Below, piece by piece: positions 1 to 5,868 of a DNA stretch of 7,173 nucleotides; within the stretch, counting starts at the first letter, position 1, and each line of letters begins with the position of its first letter. The DNA is from Akkermansiaceae bacterium UBA5688 (GTDB lineage: Bacteria > Verrucomicrobiota > Verrucomicrobiia > Verrucomicrobiales > Akkermansiaceae). The DNA lies in NCBI GenBank assembly GCA_002420315.1, contig DIHU01000197.1, forward strand, positions 2,821-9,993, in the 5' to 3' direction. The notes beneath the pieces are model-generated. The model was given only the letters and a program-made list of their open reading frames with translations. It made no database searches and was not told the origin of the DNA. A program made the translations under genes and the position numbers.

Positions 1-1
1 G

Positions 2-1291
2 AAATTACCTGGCCATATAGTCGCCCTTTCTCTTTTGGCCTGTGTCTTACAACTCTCCGCACGTAAGCCCAATGTCATAATAATTTTCACCGATGACCAA
101 GGCACCGTGGATATGAATTGCTACGGAGCCAAAGGTCTAGTCACACCGAATATGGATGGGATCGCAAAACGAGGGGTGCGTTTTACCCAGTTCTATTCGG
201 CCGCTCCTGTTTGTTCGCCCTCGCGGGTCGGCTTATTGACCGGCCGCACCCCGCAGCATGGAGGCCTAAATGGTAATGTCCCACTCGATTCAGTCGGAAT
301 GCCTTCGCAACAAATTACGATCGCCGAAAAGATGAAAAAGGCCGGCTATGCCACCGCACACATTGGCAAGTGGCACCTTGGACACCATAAGGAAACCATC
401 CCGAATGCCCAAGGTTTTGATCATTCCTTCGGGCACCTCGTCGGCTGCATCGACAACTATTCGCACTTTTTCTACTGGAGCGGGCCTAACAAGCATGACC
501 TTTGGCGCAATGGTAAAGAGGTCTTTCATAATGGTGAGTTCTTTCCAGATCTCATGGTAAAGGAGGCAGGCGAATTTATTGATAAAAACCAAGACCAACC
601 CTTCTTTATCTATTTTGCTCTCAACACTCCACATTATCCTTATCAAGGGTCCCCGAAATGGCTGGAGTATTATCGGGATCTTCCTTACCCCAGAAATCTT
701 TACGCAGCATTTCTTTCCACTACGGACGATCGAATTGGAGCATTATTAAGTAAAATTGAGAATACAGGTCTCACGAATGACACCATCATTATTTTTCAGT
801 CTGATCACGGTGCATCCGAAGAAGTTCGAGCTCATAAAGGAGGCGGGAGTGCGGGACCTCACCGAGGTGCAAAGTTTAGCCTTTACGAGGGTGGTATTCG
901 AGTTCCTGCAATCATTTCTTGGCCGGGCAACCTGCCGCAAAACGAAGTCCGAGATCAAATTGCCACAGGTTGCGATTGGTTCCCAACCATTATGGAGCTT
1001 TGTAAGATTCCGGCTGCTGAACATAAGATCGATGGCAAGAGCCTGCTCCCAGTGATCAATTCAAAAAGCGCTAGTTCACCTCATAAAATTTTTCACTGGA
1101 AATCAGGAAAGTCGGTGGCAATTCGTGAGGGAAAATGGAAACTAGTGATGAGTGGAAAAAAAGCAGAGCTTTTTGATCTTCCCAATGATCTTGGCGAATC
1201 GCGTAATCTTATAAAAGAGCATCCTAAGACGGTGGAAAAACTTCGCGAACAAAGTGCTATTTATTGGCAGAAGGTTAGTGCCTCTAAGTGA
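2..1291 (+). CDS. Secreted S1-family sulfatase (arylsulfatase A-like), 5' end outside window
   Basis: This enzyme hydrolyses sulfate esters, probably on a sulfated glycan, outside the cytoplasm. The frame is open from base 2 with no stop, so the gene starts upstream; the TTG at 35 is an internal Leu codon inside the signal peptide. Numbering from base 2 (429 residues visible), residues 7-20 form a hydrophobic leader containing L-L-A-C, a possible lipobox, and ending L-S-A before R-K-P-N. The mature protein opens with the metal-binding pair D31-D32. C71-S-P-S-R (base 212) is the canonical formylglycine motif, with Cys as the residue to be modified. G-K123-W-H125-L-G, H211 in N-T-P-H, S-D268-H269-G and K291 complete the expected active site. 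The C-terminal subdomain carries the usual W-K-L-V and E-L-F-D-L motifs before the TGA at 1289. All key residues are present, so it should be active if matured. The substrate and S1 subfamily cannot be read from sequence alone. Sulfatase is near certain; lipoprotein versus soluble is open. Confidence 0.95.
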   Translation, partial: KLPGHIVALSLLACVLQLSARKPNVIIIFTDDQGTVDMNCYGAKGLVTPNMDGIAKRGVRFTQFYSAAPVCSPSRVGLLTGRTPQHGGLNGNVPLDSVGMPSQQITIAEKMKKAGYATAHIGKWHLGHHKETIPNAQGFDHSFGHLVGCIDNYSHFFYWSGPNKHDLWRNGKEVFHNGEFFPDLMVKEAGEFIDKNQDQPFFIYFALNTPHYPYQGSPKWLEYYRDLPYPRNLYAAFLSTTDDRIGALLSKIENTGLTNDTIIIFQSDHGASEEVRAHKGGGSAGPHRGAKFSLYEGGIRVPAIISWPGNLPQNEVRDQIATGCDWFPTIMELCKIPAAEHKIDGKSLLPVINSKSASSPHKIFHWKSGKSVAIREGKWKLVMSGKKAELFDLPNDLGESRNLIKEHPKTVEKLREQSAIYWQKVSASK

Positions 1292-1546
1292 CTACCAGAC
1301 GCTTTTAGAAAGCCTAAGGGCGATGGCTAAATCGGTATTTTTCTCATCCTCGTTGGCTCAAACTTATGATTGGAAGTTGGCTATAAGAATATTGGTAAGA
1401 ATCAAGCTGTCCAAAGTTGCGCTCCATTTTGCTACCTCAAAAGCACCGGGGGATTGAGCGTCGTAACGAAGACCCTATTTGGCTAAATTCTGAGCGAAAA
1501 ATTCTGACCTTACGAGACGCCAGAGGCAAACCTCTCTTAAAGCATC

Positions 1547-2611
1547 TTATTTGATCTCTTCGCGCTTGCCGTTAGCATCCACCATGGTGAGCATCCCACC
1601 AGTCATCTCCGCAATCGTTTTAAGATCAGCCTTGGCCTTGGGGTGCATCAGCGCCACACAATTGATAATGACGCCCATTTTCTTTGCGCGCTTCCCAACT
1701 TCTTGAGCCCACTTCGCCGAACCACTCGCACTTCCATCAGTCATGAAATAGATGGTTTGCGGCGGAGGGTCCATATCAAGAGCCATATGAATCGGGTGAT
1801 GCCAAATCGTACCCCAGACCAACTTAGTCTCATTCACAATCTTCTGAAGCCTCTTGACTTCGCGATCTCCAATCTCCCACCAAGGAGCTTTTTGCTTGGG
1901 CCCATCTGGCTGCCAGCCATTAGCCCCCCCTGTCGTTTTCCATTTATAGTTTTTCCCCTTCGGTGGGTCGACCACAGCCTCCTTTTGCTTGATCATTTTC
2001 ACCTTATCTCCAGCCACCCAAGCTGGTCCAGCAAAGAAGATCATCCCGATTTGTAACCCGTTTTGCATTTTCTGTAACGAGCGAGAAAGCTCCTTCCTCA
2101 TGATTTGGTCACGACCTTGCGACCTCATCGAGGCTGAGTAATCGATGACATAAGCCAAACGCTCAGAGGTCGAAGTTTGGCCAAAGAAAGTCGAGCCGCC
2201 GCCATTCCCAAATCCTTCGCCATCACCCCAGCCAGCGCCAAAATCATCGCCCACCCCAATATCTATAGATACTTCCTCGACTTCAATTTGCGGAACCGGA
2301 ATCGAGGTTGGCGATTCGGTGTTTGCTGCCAATATCTTAGCAGCCGCCATACTCGGAGCAGCTGGCTTACGCTGCACGTTAGTTTGAATCTTTGGTTGCT
2401 TTATCTTCTGCTCTGGCTCGGAGACTCCCGAGTAAGATACCAATGAAGGTTGTCCGACCGGATTGACCGTCATCAAAATTACTGCAAGAATAAGTCCGAT
2501 GAGAGCCATGAGCAGAAGCGCGGTGATCAAACTTACCAAAGTCGCAGTTTGCTGCTGGCGTTTCACGATAGATCGCGCGGATGGCAGCGGAGCTGCTGAT
2601 GTTTCTTTCAC
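1547..2611 (-). CDS. Membrane-anchored VWA-domain protein with intact MIDAS
   Basis: The 354-residue protein has a basic cytoplasmic N-terminus (K17-R18), one transmembrane segment at about 24-48, a Pro/Lys-rich spacer (about 50-110), a Gly-rich linker (about 119-139) and a VWA domain from about 150 to the end. The metal-ion-dependent adhesion site (MIDAS) is visible: D157-Y-S159-A-S161, a Thr near 268 (W-G-T) and D292 in M-T-D-G-S. The domain therefore probably binds Mg2+ or Ca2+ and engages a protein ligand outside the cytoplasmic membrane. The start is GTG at 2611: an in-frame TAA lies 12 codons upstream and no other start falls between. No Shine-Dalgarno sequence is evident. Two inserts rich in Trp, Lys and Pro (about 215-245) interrupt the Rossmann-like fold. 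The gene is divergent from the two-pass membrane protein at 2786 and convergent with the sulfatase on its left. I know of similar single-pass VWA proteins in Verrucomicrobiota and Planctomycetes, mostly uncharacterised. The partner is unknown; MoxR/BatA-type partners are not in view. Confidence 0.88.
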   Translation of the reverse strand: MKETSAAPLPSARSIVKRQQQTATLVSLITALLLMALIGLILAVILMTVNPVGQPSLVSYSGVSEPEQKIKQPKIQTNVQRKPAAPSMAAAKILAANTESPTSIPVPQIEVEEVSIDIGVGDDFGAGWGDGEGFGNGGGSTFFGQTSTSERLAYVIDYSASMRSQGRDQIMRKELSRSLQKMQNGLQIGMIFFAGPAWVAGDKVKMIKQKEAVVDPPKGKNYKWKTTGGANGWQPDGPKQKAPWWEIGDREVKRLQKIVNETKLVWGTIWHHPIHMALDMDPPPQTIYFMTDGSASGSAKWAQEVGKRAKKMGVIINCVALMHPKAKADLKTIAEMTGGMLTMVDANGKREEIK

Positions 2612-2785
2612 GGTATTGAATAGTGATTGGAAAAAACCGCCGAGTTATTACGCTCGCCTTAACTGCGACCATAACGATTAAAATTCAGCCCCCACCAGCC
2701 CTAAATTGAGCCCTTCCAGAATTTTTGTAAAACCCAAAGCTCCTTCCGTGACTGTCTGATTAATTTGGAATAGGCTAGCAATGTA
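2612..2785. promoter_or_regulatory. Divergent intergenic region expected to hold both promoters
   Basis: These 174 bases separate the starts of two divergently transcribed genes, so promoters for both should lie here. I cannot pick a convincing -35/-10 pair on either strand. Neither start has a clear Shine-Dalgarno sequence; a GGAATAGG stretch ends 11 bases before the ATG at 2786. The call rests on gene orientation only. Confidence 0.35.
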
Positions 2786-3871
2786 ATGACGAAGCGACTT
2801 TTCAATCTCACCAACGCCGGCCTTTTGGCCATCGTTGCGGGGATAATAGTTGCCGGGCTTAAATTCAATTCTACGAAGCGTGATAACGAATTCCATAGAA
2901 ATGGATTAACTCGTCAAGGACGCCTCATCAGCCTCAAAGAATCCAGCTCCCCTTCCAATTCCAAAATCCAGTACACCGCTCAGATTCAGGTCAATCTTGC
3001 AAGCTCAGAAGAAAACACTCTCGTTCGTATTGTGGAGGTTGATATCCCGCCAGATTTCTCCGCCGAGACCGAGGTCGGCTCCAAAGTCTCCCTCCTCATC
3101 CTCCCTGGAGATCGGCCTTCCATCAGGCTAAAAACCAAAAAGGTAAGCTTTGGGATCAATTATCTTATCGCGACTACTCTTGGTATTCTCGGTCTAATTC
3201 TCATCTGGCTCAGCCGTCATAACCGCGGCCTACGCCCAGACTGGCGTGGACGCACAGTAGCACTTTCCCGGGGGCCAGTCCTCACCGACTCTCTCCAAAA
3301 AATAGCCGTTAAATCCATCATTCTTTACGATGGCCCTTTCGAGTTTTCCTACGCTGAAGAAAAAACGCGGATTGAACTTAACGACGGAACATCGCTTCGC
3401 ATTAACCAATATCGTCCACTAGCTGAAATCGCGCTGGAGGTTCCCGAGCAAGATGTCCTCAAAATTCTGCGCACTGCCAAGAGCAACTGGAATCTCCCAG
3501 CAGGAGCCAATGCGAGGACCGCCCTAACCCAACTTCTAAGGGAGGGAAAAATTACTAATACCGATCAATTCTTTATCAATCGCAATCATCTCGGAATTCT
3601 TTCGCGTGAGGAAGTCGACAATAATCGCTGGTATTCTTGGGTTCGTGGAGTTTGGCAACTTTCCTCCACCGGCCGAATTCTTGCTGGTCTTCTTTCCGCG
3701 AATCCAGCCTTCGTTCGAAAAGCAGCAGACGAAGTTCTTAATCATAAGGATATCTCTGTTGTCTCTTGTCTCGCTCCTCACCTTCCCCAAATTCGTAAGT
3801 CCACTCCGGGAACTCCTGATGACAAGCGAACTCTCGCTCGCGCAATAGTGCTCATTGAAAATCTGCAATGA
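2786..3871 (+). CDS. Two-pass membrane protein, DUF3592-like N-terminal half plus unrecognised cytoplasmic domain
   Basis: I do not recognise a function for this 361-residue protein. It has transmembrane segment 1 at about 11-27, an extracytoplasmic region (28-123) predicted rich in beta strands, transmembrane segment 2 at about 124-142, then a long soluble region (143-361). Positive charges before segment 1 (T-K-R) and after segment 2 (S-R-H-N-R, then R-P-D-W-R-G-R) put both ends in the cytoplasm. The first half, with its R-Q-G-R-L-I-S-L strand after segment 1 and two flanking helices, resembles DUF3592-type proteins; this is a layout match, not a search result. The cytoplasmic part holds a beta-rich block (about 155-215), then helical segments, with Trp-rich N-N-R-W-Y-S-W-V-R-G-V-W at 279-290. 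The ATG is firm because an in-frame TAG lies five codons upstream. It is divergent from the VWA gene and probably transcribed alone. The TGA stop at 3869 is followed by an inverted repeat. Confidence 0.8.
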   Translation: MTKRLFNLTNAGLLAIVAGIIVAGLKFNSTKRDNEFHRNGLTRQGRLISLKESSSPSNSKIQYTAQIQVNLASSEENTLVRIVEVDIPPDFSAETEVGSKVSLLILPGDRPSIRLKTKKVSFGINYLIATTLGILGLILIWLSRHNRGLRPDWRGRTVALSRGPVLTDSLQKIAVKSIILYDGPFEFSYAEEKTRIELNDGTSLRINQYRPLAEIALEVPEQDVLKILRTAKSNWNLPAGANARTALTQLLREGKITNTDQFFINRNHLGILSREEVDNNRWYSWVRGVWQLSSTGRILAGLLSANPAFVRKAADEVLNHKDISVVSCLAPHLPQIRKSTPGTPDDKRTLARAIVLIENLQ

Positions 3872-3891
3872 TAAGACATAAACAAGCTCAT

Positions 3892-3914
3892 GATAAGATA
3901 GAGATGATCTTATC
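3892..3914. repeat. Inverted repeat between convergent genes, possible weak terminator
   Basis: GATAAGAT (3892-3899) and its complement ATCTTATC (3907-3914) flank a 7-base spacer about 20 bases after the stop of the gene ending at 3871. An 8-bp AT-rich stem lies where the rightward gene and the leftward decayed gene converge, so it could end transcription. There is no U-tract on either side, which argues against a classical intrinsic terminator. A direct repeat of ATGATAAGA (3868-3876 and 3890-3898) lies partly within it. Confidence 0.3.
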
Positions 3915-3944
3915 TCATCTGTTGCATTAGCCTAGACCTCACGA

Positions 3945-4327
3945 TTAGGACGTCTTCTTTAGCTTCCGCCCACGCGCGAACTACCCACCCAGATAGGACA
4001 TCGGAAGATAAGCCAAAAAAGATCTATAATCATAAACCAAACCCGCCCCCCTACCAAAAACACCATCATAATCCCCCCAAGGAAAAGAAGGCTCCGATCA
4101 CCAAAGCTAATTTCATTTGATGGCTCAAAGCAATCTTAGCGGTGACAAATGAGATGCTTCGCCTCGAGAATTAGGATGCTCCTCTTCAGCCCTTCCAGTT
4201 TTGAAAAATCGGCGCCTTAAGGAATAATAATGACCATTGGGCCTAGAATGATGAGAGTCATATTCACCACGCTTCCCACGAGCAACCCGCCTATAACAGC
4301 AGGGGTATTTTGAAAAATTAAATTCAT
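3945..4327 (-). pseudogene. Decayed gene for a small multi-pass membrane protein, ATGA-coupled to the sulfatase
   Basis: Read leftward from the ATG at 4327-4325, which overlaps the sulfatase TGA by four bases (ATGA). The first 36 codons give a hydrophobic N-terminus with [14 protein letters not shown] and end at a TAA (4219-4217) where P-E-G-A-D is expected. The frame then continues G-A-D-F-S-K-L-E-G-L-K ... E-A-K-H-L. Near 4146-4158 it shifts, and the next frame reads S-H-Q-M-K-L-A-L-V-I-G-A-F-F-S-L-G-G. A G6 run (C6 on + at 4073-4078) shifts it again to I-M-M-V-F-L ... V-W-F-M-I-I-D-L. A T6 run (A6 on + at 4015-4020) shifts it to L-A-Y-L-P-M-S-Y-L-G-G. TAG (3983-3981) follows where Lys is likely, then 11 more codons to TAA at 3947-3945. 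From memory this order matches a family of roughly 130-145 residues with P-P-P-E-G-x-D, E-P-K-H-F, S-H-K-M-K-F-A-L and A-Y-I-P-M-x-W-L-G-G-K motifs. About 15-20 residues after K-H look deleted. Its function is unknown. The family match was not checked by search. Confidence 0.8.
4217..4327 (-). CDS. Residual 36-codon hydrophobic ORF at the 5' end of the decayed gene
   Basis: This is the part of the decayed gene still open from its ATG to the first TAA. The ATGA overlap with the upstream sulfatase stop would let terminating ribosomes restart here, so a short peptide could still be made. It would be almost entirely hydrophobic, with a segment at about residues 9-35 long enough to span a membrane. 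No separate Shine-Dalgarno sequence is needed in this arrangement. I list it as a remnant and see no evidence that the short product was selected for. Confidence 0.3.
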   Translation of the reverse strand: MNLIFQNTPAVIGGLLVGSVVNMTLIILGPMVIIIP

Positions 4328-5790
4328 TTTCTTGGTGGAAGCGCTTTTTCCTTTTCGCCCGCGTTCAAGTGACGATCAAAAAGAGTAATATATTTCTGAT
4401 ATCCATTCCCCTTTACCGCCTCCTTCTTCCAGTGCTGAAGCTGGGCATCATACTTCGCACGCAAAGCTTTGAGCTGCTTCCTATACTCAGGTAATTGAAC
4501 AAGATTGGTTAACTCAAGCGGGTCATTTTTGAGGTTAAAAAGCTCTTCAGTTGGCTTCATCTCATTATTCTCGAACCACCAGTACGTGTATTTGAAAGGC
4601 CCCGACACGACACTCATACAAGTTGTGGGCGCAGGCGGATAGGTATTCATCAAAGCCAAGGTTTCATGTCCCCCCTCCTTTGCGTTCTCAAGTAGCGGCA
4701 AAAGGCTTTTGCCATCCATATTTTCGGTAGATTCCAAACCCGCGAGCTCTAGGATAGTTGGAGCAAAATCGATGTTTCCAGTCAATCGATCACACCGAAT
4801 CTTCTTCCCCGAAGTTGCAACACGAGGATCAAAAATAATCAGGGGGACACGAGACGATTCCTCCATGGGCAAGACTTTAGACCCATAACCATGGGATCCG
4901 CAAATAAAGCCATTGTCGCTAGTGTAAATGATGACTGTATTCTCAACAATCTTCTGCGATTTCAGTTCATCGCGAATCATGCCAAGAGCAAAATCAATCG
5001 CGTATATTTGCTGGTAGTAGGTCGCCATGACCTCGTCGTATTTCTTATCGTAATCCCAAGACTCGAAACGTTCAAACTGTCTGCCTTGCTTACTCTGCGG
5101 TGAGAGGTGCTCGCCATAACGGCGGCCATAATTTGCCGGCTTAGTAAATTTCTTTCCTTTATAAACATGGTCAAAACGAGGATCAGGAGTGGTCGGTCGG
5201 TGAGGCGCTTTAAAGCTAATGGAAAGGCAAAATGGTTTCCTTTTCTCAACCGACTTCCTTATCACCTCTTTGCCAAACGCCCCGTATGATAGAGTCGAGT
5301 GAGGATACTTTTTTGCGAAGCGTTTCATGGAAAAATTTTTTGACGTTGCGTAATTTGTTTGGCCCTTCGCCCCGCCATAAAAATCAAATTCATCTTCACA
5401 AATTCCGTTCCCATCTACCACAATCCCAAATTTTCCTGCAAATGCAGTCAAATATCCTGCTTCCTGTAAACGCACCGGGTAAGACTTACTCCAAATTTGC
5501 TTCGACATGTCTCCGTGGACAAAATTGCACCCCGTTTTATATTCATACATGCCTGTGAAGACATTGGCCCGGCTCCCCATGCAGATTGCGGTAGTGTCGT
5601 AGTGGCGATCAAAGATCATCCCATCATTTGCAAGCCGATCCATGTTCGGCGTTTCTACCTCGGGATTGCCATAACACCCCATCGACAAGGTATTCTGATC
5701 ATCCGCCATCAAGAAAATGATGTTGGGTGGAGCTTGCTCATGACCAACTAGCGAACTAACAAGTGCGAGAATCAAAAAGGCCGATTTCAT
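4324..5790 (-). CDS. Secreted S1-family sulfatase with atypical C-M-G-S-R motif
   Basis: This enzyme hydrolyses sulfate esters, probably on a polysaccharide, after export. I start it at the ATG at 5790, giving 488 residues, because [16 protein letters not shown] is a normal signal peptide; the GTG at 5823 would only add 11 residues in front of it. Using the ATG numbering, D30-D31 (A-D-D-Q-N) are metal ligands. C70[10 protein letters not shown] (Cys codon at 5583-5581) is the formylglycine site, with Gly where Pro or Ala is usual. G-K120-F-G replaces the common G-K-W-H. H196 (A-P-H-R-P), S-D292-N293-G, H300 and K305 fill the rest of the site. The C-terminal part has [14 protein letters not shown], typical of iduronate-sulfatase-like and choline-sulfatase-like members. 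It is clearly a different subfamily from the sulfatase at the left edge. It lies 78 bases downstream of the lectin-fold gene on the same strand, probably in one operon. Its stop overlaps the ATG of the decayed gene. The substrate is unknown. Confidence 0.94.
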   Translation of the reverse strand: MKSAFLILALVSSLVGHEQAPPNIIFLMADDQNTLSMGCYGNPEVETPNMDRLANDGMIFDRHYDTTAICMGSRANVFTGMYEYKTGCNFVHGDMSKQIWSKSYPVRLQEAGYLTAFAGKFGIVVDGNGICEDEFDFYGGAKGQTNYATSKNFSMKRFAKKYPHSTLSYGAFGKEVIRKSVEKRKPFCLSISFKAPHRPTTPDPRFDHVYKGKKFTKPANYGRRYGEHLSPQSKQGRQFERFESWDYDKKYDEVMATYYQQIYAIDFALGMIRDELKSQKIVENTVIIYTSDNGFICGSHGYGSKVLPMEESSRVPLIIFDPRVATSGKKIRCDRLTGNIDFAPTILELAGLESTENMDGKSLLPLLENAKEGGHETLALMNTYPPAPTTCMSVVSGPFKYTYWWFENNEMKPTEELFNLKNDPLELTNLVQLPEYRKQLKALRAKYDAQLQHWKKEAVKGNGYQKYITLFDRHLNAGEKEKALPPRK

Positions 5791-5868
5791 AAAGTCTGGA
5801 AGGCGCAAGCAGTAAACCCTCACACGACAAAAGAGAAGGCTAATAGCCCACTGGCTTTCAAACTCCCT

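Noticed and set aside
35..37. TTG as the start codon of the first sulfatase
   Set aside because: It falls inside the signal peptide and the frame is open to the window edge, so the true start is upstream.
1486..1507. AATTCTGA direct repeat in the gap after the first sulfatase
   Set aside because: Two 8-base copies are within chance for AT-rich DNA and show no wider structure.
1522..1535. AGAGG-CAAA-CCTCT hairpin between the convergent sulfatase and VWA genes
   Set aside because: The stem is only 5 bp and has no T-tract; too weak to call a terminator.
4977..5289. Open frames on both strands inside the second sulfatase
   Set aside because: They overlap a clear sulfatase gene with intact motifs and have no recognisable protein content.
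5821..5823. GTG as the start of the second sulfatase
   Set aside because: The ATG at 5790 opens directly into a normal signal peptide; the extra 11 residues would precede it without purpose.
5838..5848. GGCTAATAGCC near-palindrome with a T-rich stretch after it on the minus strand, between the lectin-fold gene and the sulfatase
   Set aside because: A 4-bp stem is too short for a dependable terminator and the two genes look co-transcribed.
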